DNA of 64,000 nucleotides from Tubiluchus corallicola (Eukaryota > Priapulida > Priapulimorpha > Priapulimorphida > Tubiluchidae). Location of the stretch: the NCBI GenBank assembly GCA_030141605.1, contig JAQGDQ010000030.1, positions 713,171-777,170 on the forward strand, written 5' to 3'. A model generated the notes under the pieces. That model had not been told where the DNA came from. It did no database searches and saw nothing but the letters and a program-made list of their open reading frames with translations. Of the stretch, positions 24,851 through 36,340 are shown piece after piece. How positions within the stretch are numbered: position 1 is the stretch's first letter; every line of letters starts with the position of its first letter. The position numbers were made by a program, and so were the translations under genes.

Positions 24851-27215
24851 ATGAAGCCCAGTTTTCCAAAGGATCCTGTGATGAAAAATGAAGGTGGTAA
24901 AATCATCATGGAGGCGACGGTGAAGGCTGACCCCAAGGGAACCGTAACCTGGCTTCACGAGAGTCAAGAAGTCAAGGCTGGACCAAGGTTCGTCATGGGC
25001 GCAACGGACGAGAAGGACGGAACGACTATTTACACCTTGACAGTTAGTGTAAGTACGCGAAAATATGTAGGGTGCGTCGAGCTGTGAGCTATAGAGTTAC
25101 TTTTTTAAGAGTTATGCTTTGCTTTTCGTTTTGCGAAAAAATATTCGGAAAAACTAAAAAGTCTGTTGGCTTCTTCTCTAATTGTCCCACTTCTTAGCAG
25201 TCTTTAAAATTAGTTTTTATGTAGATCTTGATTAATTACAAGCCTGACAGCAGTCTTCCACTTTCAACAGTCTTGAACATTTGTTTTTGTCTAGAAATAA
25301 CACAATCATTATTTATCTATGGGCTAATTTAGAAGACTACCATTGTATCACTCAGCATTTCAATTAGATGTTTGTTCTCGAGGAAATTTAAATATTAAAC
25401 TATTTTATATAGCAGTATTTTATAATGATATGTTCTAAAGAGAGAGGAAATGAAACGAAGAAATAGCTATAAAGTTGTTATGCAGTTTTGCAATAGCACT
25501 TTTTCTAATATTAATGTCCATAAAATACATGTATACAAAAACTAAGCATAATTAGCGTGCATTCTGTATTAAGCGTGTTGTGCTTCAGCAGCAATTTTCG
25601 CACGAATTGCTACAATAACCAGAAAAGTTCAAATCTAAAAAATCCTTTAACGATGCTCACAAGAAGCATTTTCTCTTGTCTTTGCTCAGCAAAATGTAAA
25701 AATAAAGTAAATATTTGAAGCATGTAAATCTAAACGTGTTACCACTTAACGATAACCAGGCGCCAAAAGTTAACGAAAACCCAGGGCCGATTTTTCCTTG
25801 GGGGATGTAACTGGGATTAAACAATGTCATGCATGGATGAGGGAACTGCCTGCACAGAATTTACCGTCACATGACCAAGATTTTAGCTTTAATTAGCTGT
25901 TGTGTTCACGAATGTCAACGTATATGAATAGGATTTTCAAATTACACGTGATGAATATGCCCTACCCCCTTTTCAATCGGTTTAGTTATAAGTTGAACTT
26001 ATGACAAATGACTTCTACATGACTGCCTAGTTTTACAGCGTGATGGCGTGGCCTAAATGTGGTGATACTGGGATTGGGAAAGTTCCTGAGATGAGAGGAG
26101 AGCCGATTACTAGGTTCCTTTTTCCTTGATCTCGTGTTTACTGTACTTTACTGTACTAATCAAGTACGAATGTCTTGAAAGCGCTAGTCCTATCCACGGT
26201 GAAGAAGTTGAGTACATATATATATATATATATATCTACATATATATACATATACATAAACAAATTTCTTTATTTGCTTAATATTTGGAAAGGGGTGACA
26301 GAAAATAAAGAAAAAGAAGGAAAAATAAAGAAAGAAATGTTGTATTACTGATTTTTTTGCAGTCACCAAAGAAGGAAGATGCGGGATCATACACGTTGAA
26401 AGTAAAAAATTCATTCGGTGAAAACCACGCTAAATTTTCCCTAAATGTTGGACGTAAGTAATTTACAAATTCGTTTTTCGTCAATATACTGATTTCGTTT
26501 TTTATTTGTACAGGATGTTCCAGAAGAAACAGTGCAGTAAAAATTATGCTGATATGCATTTATTGGAATGTACAAAAACCAAATTATATGTTAGGAAAAC
26601 ATTGCCATGCAAATATAATATAATATAAGTACCAAGTTAATTAACTTGAGTGTGGTTTTCATATCAGCATTGCTAGTGTTTGTGTCTTTAAATTAACAGG
26701 ACCCACTTGCAACAGTTGTTGTAGTATAAGTTTTACAATATAACTTATTGCTCAATCGCTTTTCGTTGTGATTTGATCAGTATGATTTTAGCACATCTAT
26801 TTCTATTGCACTGTTTTTTCTGGAATACACTGTATTGTATGAGTTCATCAAGTGCCTTTTCGTTGGTTTTGCTTTTGCTGCCTGTAACACCAAATCCTTT
26901 GCTCGTTTGTTTTATCATTCATTTGTTTTTATGTGCAATATTTCATTGCTCAGTCATTCATTAATTTATTCATTATAAATTTTTTTGGCTTGCAGTAAAT
27001 AAATCACTGAATTAATTCTTCCCAGCATTTTGTTTCTTTCCTCAGTCAGTCCTCTTTTTTCCATCGCTTTTGTCCATTTTTCTATTTCCTTTTTTATTTT
27101 TTATTTTTCTTGTTTTGGTCCCTTCTTTCATTATTTATTCCTTTTTTCAGTTATAAGTTCTTTGATTGGCAGTCACTCACCCAGTTGTATCAATATTAAC
27201 ACACACGCACGCACG

Positions 27216-27247
<32 letters not shown>

Positions 27248-28763
27248 GGCAAATTAATTGTAAAAGCTAAGAAATATGTAATAATGGAAAAAAAGATTGT
27301 GACTTTTGATATTTTTCATTTTTTAGCCCCAGCTGGTTCAGGAGACATTGCACCAGAGTTTGTCACCGATCCTAAAATCTATGCAAATGCTGACAACAGT
27401 GTTATCACTATGGAATGCCAGGTAAAAGATGAAAAATTAGCAATATAGCAATAACAGTATTCACTTCAATAACTCTCTTCTATTCTTCTGGAGGTTTTCT
27501 TCTTAAGTGGGTATTTATGTAGATCTGCTGTTTTGTTTATTCAATAATTGTTAGGTTAGACTACTTATGAAAAATTTATCAAATAGGTCATCAAATGATT
27601 TCACTTGGTTTCACATCACACATCCTCAAAGGCTACCATATTGTAGTGCTTTTTAGGGATTATCACACTCTTATACATTTTTCAACCATTTTTGGATTTT
27701 TGCGTATGTTTTCAGATGTTCACTAACTTCCTTATAGTCCACAAGCAGGCATGTAATTTCAAGTTTCTAATTGATCACGTAATTAATAAGTGCCCTATGG
27801 AATCATGTGTACTGTTTATGTATTGTTTCACATACTGTAGGCATTGAAACCTGTAGAACATCACCCTGTGAAGCCATGTAAAATGTGTTTTCTAGGAGAG
27901 AAGCTTCTCTTCCATTAGTTTATTGCTTAAAGGTGTCTATACTGTAGTCAGTGAAAATGCAAATTTCTGACTTGAACAGGTAAAAGCAAAACCCGAAGTT
28001 ACAGCACAGTGGCATCAAGACGACAAGGAAGTAAGTGCTAGCGACAGGCTGAAGATGAAAGTTGATTCATTAGGAGATAGCAAGTACATGGTGAAGCTGG
28101 AAATACACGTAAGATATTTAACACATTTCAGTGCAGTAGCACCTATGAGATTTTGCTAAGATTGAAAAGAAAAAATAACAAAGAATGTTGTGAAGATGGG
28201 TGACATCATAGATGTGCATATTCTTACTGAAGCCCATTGTAACTGCAACGCATAAGTTGTAAACTAAAAATACTTGAAAGTCTTGCAAAGGTTCCACTGC
28301 TAACAAGTCATACTTTAAAGTTAAAATGCTTGTAAAATTTGATTCGAATTTATGGTACTAAAATGGTACTAAACTATTTGGTTAGATTAAGTAGGAGACA
28401 CATAAATGGTTACACACATTACTGTTGAAATCTATATTAATAGTAAGTCAAAGAGAGAGCAAGGAATAGTATTACCTGTCAACACACTAGAGTGTAGACT
28501 TAGTAAGAATCTGGAAATAAATTCAAGATTGTTACTGAGGTTTGTGGGAGTTTCGCTGATTCAATAGTGATTCAGGGAAGCTGGTATGTGGTGTATCATG
28601 CATGAGTGTTACATGGTTTTAAGTTTCTTAATTTGTTAAGATTTTTTAATAATTAATTTACATCTTTTTTCAGGGCCCACAGAACAGTGATGGTGGCAAA
28701 TACAAGTGCACTGCCAAAAATAAGTACGGATCTTGCTATGCCTATTTAAGTCTTAAATTCTAA
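24851..28763 (+). CDS. Two-domain I-set immunoglobulin protein (gene B)
   Basis: Exons 24851-25048, 26363-26453, 27327-27421, 27980-28108 and 28674-28763 (TAA at 28761) encode 200 aa. All boundaries are AG/GT and the phases fit (0, 1, 0, 0). Ig domain 1 is residues 3-96 and has Trp34, but Ala22 and Leu78 stand where the two disulfide cysteines belong. Ig domain 2 is about residues 107-200 and keeps Cys127, Trp139 and Cys183. There is no signal peptide. It is the paralogue of gene A. The 91-base second exon has exactly the length of its counterpart, but the second domain carries an extra phase-0 intron after MECQ. The ATG is taken as the start. Its exon opens 20 bases earlier after TAACTAGCAG, so the leader is spliced (cis or trans), or an upstream exon joins in phase 1. 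Confidence 0.88.
26215..26258. repeat. AT dinucleotide microsatellite
   Basis: TA repeat with a few C interruptions, in intron 1 of Ig gene B. Confidence 0.9.
27199..27247. repeat. CA dinucleotide microsatellite
   Basis: CA repeat with four CG-containing units at its left side, in intron 2 of Ig gene B. Confidence 0.95.
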
Positions 28764-29153
28764 TGCAATCAGAAAGAATGAAAATGGTTTTATCTCATGG
28801 ACGGGCATGCAGAGGGAAATATTGCTTATTTTGGGATAACAAAAATTTGAATAACAAATGTAATGTCCTTTACCTAGCATTGACTTCCTATAGTACTGAC
28901 CTTGTGTATGTGTACTGAACTTAATCGCTGTAGCACAACTTCGACCTTTGACCTTTCATTTAGGTGGCAATGGTATAATAGAATGAAGGATATAACTTTT
29001 TCTAGAGTTATCTAATCACAACACACAATATGTTGCCTTATAAAGATTATTGATATTGATTTATGGATTCTTAAAGTTGTGCTCATAATTTTTAATTATA
29101 AGATGAGATACAAGTAGATATCAATCATGCTTCAGCAGAATGCTGCCTTTCAC

Positions 29154-29607
29154 AATAAAGTCACTACGTTGATTTATGGCTTATATTTAGGGCTAGTAAC
29201 TGTTAAATTAGATGAAGTTCTCGAAGCTACTGTTTCATAAAAACAAGTTTTTACTGGAGATATTGGTGCTCGTGCTACTTATACGTGTAATCGCTGTTGT
29301 ACTTTGACAATGTGTTCTATAAACCCGTTTATGTTCTTTTTCTGTTGATATAATGTTATTGTTATAAGTTTATGGGTCTAATCTCTATGAAAATGTGCAG
29401 ATTTTGGGAAAGTAGCCAGAAAATAGACCAAGAAAAATTGTCTTGGCTAAGTATAGCTTGTTACTTATCTATACTCTTAGAGCCAAAATTGTTAGACATA
29501 CGTTCATGTTAGTTAACATTTTTTTTACGTTAGTAGATAATAGGATAAATCTCTGATGTTAGTAATTATCATTCTAACAAGAACAATAATGTGTTCAACT
29601 CAATAAA
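29154..29607 (+). terminator. Possible polyadenylation signals of Ig gene B
   Basis: AATAAA hexamers occur at 29154-29159 and 29602-29607, about 390 and 840 bases after the stop codon. Either could end the transcript. No other evidence separates them. Confidence 0.3.
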
Positions 29608-30104
29608 CATGTCTTAATTTATCTACCACAGTTTTTCTACTTTCTTGTGTAAGCGATTTTAGTTACAGCTACATTTTACAGCCACTCGAGCTACTTACTA
29701 TTAACAGTTTGCAGTAGCGCTAAACTGACTTGTAAATAGATGTATGATTTACTAAAAAATAGTTTTTTATCAGTGTTTTATCCTCGATGATTTTTATTGA
29801 TAAGATTCTGGTCATGTAACAACAATCTAATTTAAGTATACGGGTCTTGCCGTTCAGTGGTGGATAATGGCTTCTTGTATAACCAGCCACCCTCAGCCAA
29901 ACTCATTTCTATTGTACTTGGCCTTGATAAAAATCGAATAACCCTTTAAATATTGGTGAAAATAATTTCGTTTTGGCTCCAGATTACCCACTGTGCTACT
30001 CGCTTTGGAAACGCCATACAAACGACAAAGTTTTTTCGTTCGCAGGAAGCATTACTTTTAGAACTGCTCATAGACGCAATTTAATGCCACTTTTAACTAA
30101 TAAC

Positions 30105-30635
30105 ACGTGCTTACCCTGGTTCGAGGCAGTGTTAAGGTTCATTATGTAACAATCATTATGTAACGAATAATGATACATTATTTAACGAACTAATGTAGGG
30201 TTGGTCGTGGCCTATGAAAGGGTCTAGTAACGGTCTGATTTGTCTGCGGCCTGCCCTTGCAAGGCCTGATCTGTCAGTTGTCTGCCTGGCCCAAGCATCT
30301 GACTCCAGACAGACCAGGCTCTCGATTTGTCTGTCACTCCAGACTGACAAGCCACAGATCAGACTTCTGAAGACCAGATCCTAGATAGATTAGCCACTAC
30401 TTAGACCGTGACCAATCCACAGTCCACGATCAATCCTACATTAGTTTGTTAAATAACGTATCATTTTTCGTTATATAATGATTGTTACATAATGACGCAA
30501 AATTGCCGTAAAATAAAAAGTAAAGTGGTAAAGTAAAGTTATATATAACGAACGTCGTGATTTGTAGGATAATGTAGCATTTTTGTTACACAATGAACCT
30601 TAACACTGCCTCGAATTATACCAGGGCAAGCAGGT
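30105..30635. mobile_element. Foldback (long inverted-repeat) element
   Basis: The left arm (30108-30215) begins TGCTTACCCTGG and the right arm, reversed from 30632, begins TGCTTGCCCTGG. Both run through GAGGCAGTGTTAAGGTTCAT and again through TAATGATACATTATTTAACG-like sequence to CTAATGTAGG. The right arm carries about 95 extra bases in its middle. The centre (30216-30430) is rich in CTGTC/CAGAC motifs and partly self-complementary. No coding sequence is visible. It is a non-autonomous foldback element. Confidence 0.75.
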
Positions 30636-32721
30636 CGCACCAATCGAATGGGTGAGCCAGGCTGTATATGGATAGGTGACTAGCTCAAAAATGAATTTCC
30701 ACTTTAACAACAGCTACATGATCTCTCTTGTTTATTTTGAATTAGACATTTCAAATACTAATTAATTTTAACAACTTCAAATGTCTACGACATGCCAAGA
30801 AAAATTTCTCCTTATCTTGTTGAAAGATTTATTTTTATAAAATTTGACAATGCTTTATTCATGTTCAAGTTACAAAATATTTTGCACATGCTTGGAAATA
30901 ATGGAAATAAAATCTCCTACCCACTCAAAAATAAGACTGATTTTAGCCGAAATAACTGAAAGCAGAATACTCTGCTCTTGTTTAATTTTTTTAAGGGCAG
31001 GTAAGCTGTTTTCGTATTATTTTCGTTGTCCGAGCACCATGCAGCATTTAAAACCACTATTCCAAAGAATTATGTGCAAAACAAAGTTTTTGATATTGTA
31101 AAATCTGCAAAACACTTATCAAGATAAAGTGAACTTGCAGCAGACTGAAATGTGAATAAACCTTGGTGTCCTTTTGCAGCATTTGCAGGTATTTTATATG
31201 CCCGTACAAAGGATGCACAATGTGCATACCTTGTCAAAACGAAATAGGGCAAATTTGTCACACGGTTATTTGATCTATTTGTAGTTATGCAATTACAAAC
31301 TGTTTTAATGTTCGGTAAACGTAATGACGTTTTATATTAACAGGATATTTTTGAGAAGTAGGGATGGGAATCTATGTCGGTATTAGTTTGCCTTTTCTCA
31401 AAGTGCCATTAAGAATTTACTAGCTGCAACTGAAAAGAATAAGGCATGCTATTTTTAAGAAAAAAATCTGCTAAAATCAAAGCATTAATAATTATTAAGT
31501 ATTATTATTTCTATTGCCTTATATAATGACAATCAAATAAATAGGCCAAAGAATTAATAGACACGGTTTATTATTGTGACTCTAATAACTTATATTTAAA
31601 GACACTAAAACAAGTGTTTGCAAGCGGAAGATAGATGAAATTGTACTACACGTGAAATATCTTTACACTGTCATTAAAATTATAATGTTGCATCATTTTG
31701 TGGTGTGACGCTAGCGCAGCTGCTGGCCTGCTACTGCTCAGTGCTCACTAGATCTAGGGTAATGCAGCCGGATATCGGTTGGTTACTTGCTGAGAGGAAA
31801 CAAAACCGATTGAAACGCAGACGTTTTGTAAAGAACACAGAATTTGCAAAGATAGGGTGTTGTGCCGTGCCGACACGGATTTACCGGGTATTTGCCTCTT
31901 TCTAGCCCAAATTTCGTGTTGTAAAGTAATTTGAATTTTATCTCATAACGGTGCTATTAAACGACCATAAAACTGTCAAGAGTCAGTTGCATTTCAGCGT
32001 GCTTTCCTGGAATTTGTTCGGCTCATCGTTATTCTTTCTTCTGGTTTCAGAAACGATCAAAATTAATTAGGGTCTAATGTAATGACTACTGTCATTTATT
32101 TTGACTTGCTGGTTTTCTTATCTTAAAAGTATTAGAAGCTTTTAAAGCAGCACAAGGCAAGCTGACAGTACTTTAGCACAAGGCAACCTGACAGTAAAAC
32201 ATTTAAAAATGTAGGAATGATCAGAAAACACTCAAAAAAGGGAAAATTTAACCAAGCCCAAGTTGCAGTGATAAAGCAGCGCAGTGTGAGATACCAGTGA
32301 CGTCAAGCTAAAACTTTCGCAGCTGTACCATGTTTTGCTAATACTTTTTCAACAACCCTGGTAACCATCAAGCTTATGAGCTAATGACTGTGTCATACTT
32401 GCTTTTACCATAGTCGTGCTTTACTAATGCAATGCACCATGTAACCTGCTAACTTAAAATGTGCTTCCAAAACAATGAGCAACAATGCCGTACTATTTGC
32501 CCACTGCTTGCAACTTGCATCAGTTTAACACTTTGTACAATCATTGTAATTTTAACTGCTAAAGTTGCCTGTCTATTGTACTAAGTATTGTGTTTTGTTA
32601 TGTTGGCTGTGTGTATGTGTGGATGTTAGGGATTGATGTCAATGATTTTGCTATTAATTTTGTCTGGTATGATTGCCAAGGATATTCACTGTTATGGTAG
32701 CTGTTCAAGCAGGAGTGTTAA

Positions 32722-33321
32722 TCCTTTCACTACGTGGTTGCTTTTTAGTAGGGCCACATTGGGTTTCGCACATTTGACAATAACTTCTTGTGGTGTGTTA
32801 CTAAAACAGAATATTGTAAATAGACAAACAGCCATTTGTTATTAGACACTAATATTGATATTAGTTTTAATTATACACATGCACACATCTGCGCACACAT
32901 ATATGCACTCATGCATGCACGCACCCACACACGCACACAAATATAAGCACATAGTTATATTTAGAAGCAAATTTACACAAAAGTCATATTAGTAATCCAC
33001 AATAGGCAATGCAGAACATGTGACTAAACATGTTCCACCAACTATCGACAAGCAATTTTGCATGAGAATGTACTATACAGTACAGTGTTATGGAATGCAC
33101 CTGGCTTTAGACGCCGATTGGCTGGTTAGCATTACTTGTTGCGAAGCAACCACAATCCCGCGGCTGTTAAATTTTCTACAATGTTTTTGCATGGCTGCAG
33201 CAGTGAAACAGACAGACCTGGGCAACTGCGCTTAACACTGAGCTTGGGCAGCAGTCTGCCGCCTTCTGTCCTTTACAAGAAAAACATATGCGGCAGTGTG
33301 CCACCTTCTGTAGTGAAAGGG
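32722..33321. mobile_element. Non-autonomous piggyBac-like element
   Basis: A 600-base segment flanked on both sides by TTAA (32718-32721 and 33322-33325). The inverted ends are TCCTTTCACTAC on the left and, reversed on the right, CCCTTTCACTAC. TTAA targets with CCCTTT-like ends are typical of piggyBac transposons. No transposase frame is present. It contains a degenerate CA/GC-rich tract at 32876-32941. Confidence 0.65.
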
Positions 33322-33455
33322 TTAAGTGTGATGACTGTAGGTACTATATTGGGTAATGTTAGTTTTTTACTGTCATTGAGTTTTTGTACTTGTTCTAAGT
33401 TACTAATTCTCACAAACTGCTACTAGCATTGCCTAATTAATTAAACTAATAAAAA

Positions 33456-33590
33456 GGGGTGGCTGCAAGGTGATTGTGTATGGTCTTTTGCCACCCCATC
33501 TCAATACAGTTGTATTAAATTGTACACTGTATATTGTGTTATGTTATAAATGTGTGGCTTGAGATGAAATAAATAAAATCTTAAATCATC
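33456..33590 (+). mobile_element. Non-LTR retrotransposon 3' end, copy 1
   Basis: Starts with a small stem (GGGGTGGC ... GCCACCCC) around GTATGGTCTTTTGCC and ends with ATAAATAAAATCTTAAATC. The same arrangement (GGGGCGACTG ... GTATAGTCTTTCGC, then an ATCTT tail) occurs at 50280-50463, so both are 3' ends of one LINE-like family. No reverse transcriptase remains. Confidence 0.5.
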
Positions 33591-35650
33591 TATCATTATA
33601 CAAAGCTGTTTTTTGAGCTTAACATTAAAAATGACATAAGCATTGATTTAATTTGAATATCTTTTGACAAGAATTGCTGTTACCAAGTATTATTTTGATA
33701 TGTACTTTGAATTTGACTCTTCACCACAGTTATACAATTTTCATAAAATTTCATTTTACATGCATGTAAAATTGTGAATATGAAAAATTAACAAAAACTA
33801 GAACTAGCAAAAAAGGATTCGAATTCAGTCCTGAAAATTAAATAAATAATTACAAATCAATATTGAAGTTTCATCATTGAAGTCTTGTGCGTAATATTTT
33901 TTGACTTGTAATATAAAAATATAATAAAAGACAATTTAAAAGTAATTTTTACAATGGCAGTATTTACATATATTGTCCGATACGTGATTGATAGGTAATT
34001 GTTTGGTATCGGTGAATTGCAAAGTTAATCGGCTCGTTATGCAAAAATGCTGATTGGACCATCACTATTAAAGGGCCCACGGACACCGTGGTATACACTT
34101 GCTACCAAAATTCACTATTGACTAGCATGATACAAAAAAGCGGGTTTAATTCTTTGTAAATTTGCATATTTCGCTTTGGTTAGCATTGAAACACTTCAAA
34201 TTCGGTACCGCACAGACATCTTGCGAAAAACGAAAAATCGAGAAAGTATGCGGAAGTGACAAAGTGGGAGTGACGACACTGCACATGTGCGACTCTCGCG
34301 GTATTTACATGTAGGCAAAATAAAGTGATATGCCGGTAATGGAGACACAAGGTACTTGAATTTGGTATTTTAATGTTAGGCTCAAATCATAGGTTTGCCC
34401 ACACTTACTTCAATGCACTATATTTTATAGATGAAAATAGTATTAGTAACAAAGTACAACACGTAAAAGTTTTAGCTTGACATCACTGGTATTTCGCGCA
34501 GGGCTGCTTTCTTGTTCACTTTTTTTTCTGATCACTTCTGCTTTATGAAGGTCTCACTACCAACTTATCTTTTGCCCGATGTTCCATTCTGACCACTCTT
34601 CTGACAAAGAGTGATTGTTTTTACGTTTTTCAGCAGATAAAATTTTGATAATAACAGGGGATTCTTAGGTACGATCGAAGAGAAAAGAACTAGACGATAA
34701 GGCAGTAATGACTGATTTTGTTCCCCGGGCTTTACCAACGTTTTGAGCCTGTGCAAACTGGGTATACTGTCTGACTTAATGTGAGGTTCAAAAAGAAAAG
34801 AAAACAGAATACTAAGAAGAAATGCTTTTCAGGCAACATTTTTTTAACTCATTAAAAGAGCGCGTCCTACATTTTTAGACACTTGGGAAAACCTTTGTGG
34901 CATTTTTTCGAATGTGTAAATGAGGTTCAGAGATGAAAGCCTTAAATGTTTAAGTAAAAATATTCTCATAGTCTGCAGTTTGACTGCTGACGGACATGCA
35001 TATAAATTTGATGCAGTCAACCAGCTTTATTCTACGTGTAACTGCCCAGACTTTATTTTTCGCCATGTCTAGCAGGATATATGGGCGATTCCATTTGTGG
35101 CAAAACGAAAGGATGTTCTGTCCTCACTGCGGTCGCATTTTGTGCCATTTACGTTGAAGTAATATGTAAAAAATCAGGAGAAATATTTCAAAATGTGAAG
35201 AAAGGGAGGTTGCTATTAAAATTGGGAGTTTCCATTAAATTGGTAATGTCTTACTGCAAACCTAGGCTAAATATAGTTTTCTTGAAATTTAGTTACAAAG
35301 GTTAATTATATGTGGCTAGCAGCTTGCCGCATGGTTTAATTTGCTGGAGTACTCAGCACACCAATTGTTCATACAGCCTTCACACAGTTTAGATAATAGT
35401 ATAGTAACATTATAGTGCTCTGTATACTGTGTTTGTTACTATAAATTTGCTGTTCCTTGCTGGTTTGTAAAATGAAAACTGATTCTTAAGTTTATTTGAT
35501 ATAAATAGATAATTACTATTGTAAGAAACGTTTTTTTAATAGATAAATCATTACTCAGCAATAACCTCTGTGTTCAGTGTTCACAGTGCTCTGCTTGCTG
35601 AGGCCACTGGCTGTTTACTGTACTGCGGCTGTTAATTGCCTCTTCCTTAC

Positions 35651-35660
35651 GTGACGTCAC
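35651..35660. promoter_or_regulatory. Palindromic CRE-like site
   Basis: A perfect 10-base palindrome GTGACGTCAC, the core of a CREB/ATF site, in a locally GC-richer segment about 690 bases upstream of the first HHAT-like start codon. Its role is inferred only. Confidence 0.25.
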
Positions 35661-36340
35661 AGCACTGAGTGTCATTGTGGGCGATAATATTTGTGACAGT
35701 ACCAACAGTGCTTGATTTAAGTTACCATATCACACATAAAAGCATGTTTTAAAAATTAGGAAATATGTAATTCCACCTACACTGCAAAAGAAAATAACAC
35801 AAAAAATAGTGTCATGGAACCTTTAAAGACATTATACATTACCTGTTAGTTTCTGCCATATAGTCCCAATTGTCAGAGCAAAAGCTGGATAATAACAGTT
35901 TACCTACATTATTGCAGGGTTTGTTGGTTAAAATTCCAGAACTGGTGACTGGAATAACTATTTTTCATAGCAACTGTAATGCTGTAAAGATAAAATCACC
36001 CTAGTAGAGATTATTTTAGACAAGCTACCAGTAATTGGGTAGCATCTGTTCCTGTGAGAAACAGTTGCCCCCAATGTTAGTTAAGATATTATAATTGTTA
36101 GTTTTTCAGAATGTAAGGTCGGCACAGCAACTGTAACACTTCATTGTATAGTCTGCACTTGTTTTACTATTGTGATTACAGAAAAGGGTTTTACTTTTTC
36201 AGTGCTGGCATGTTGTCTGCAAGATAGTAACATACGAGCAGGACTTTTGCTGTGTGCATTTTAATTATAACTCAGACCAGCGTTGGTGACAATTTCAAGA
36301 CATGATGTCTCGTAAACAGACAGGTGTGCAAACTTCATAA

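Larger units (their letters stand above)
28764..36340. other. Intergenic interval between Ig gene B and the first HHAT-like gene
   Basis: The first kilobase is probably 3' UTR. After it come a foldback element (30105-30635), a piggyBac-like element (32722-33321) and a LINE tail (33456-33590). The remainder is AT-rich with only short frames. One GC-richer frame at 31705-31905 encodes a basic, unrecognised 66-residue stretch without convincing splice sites. Confidence 0.5.
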
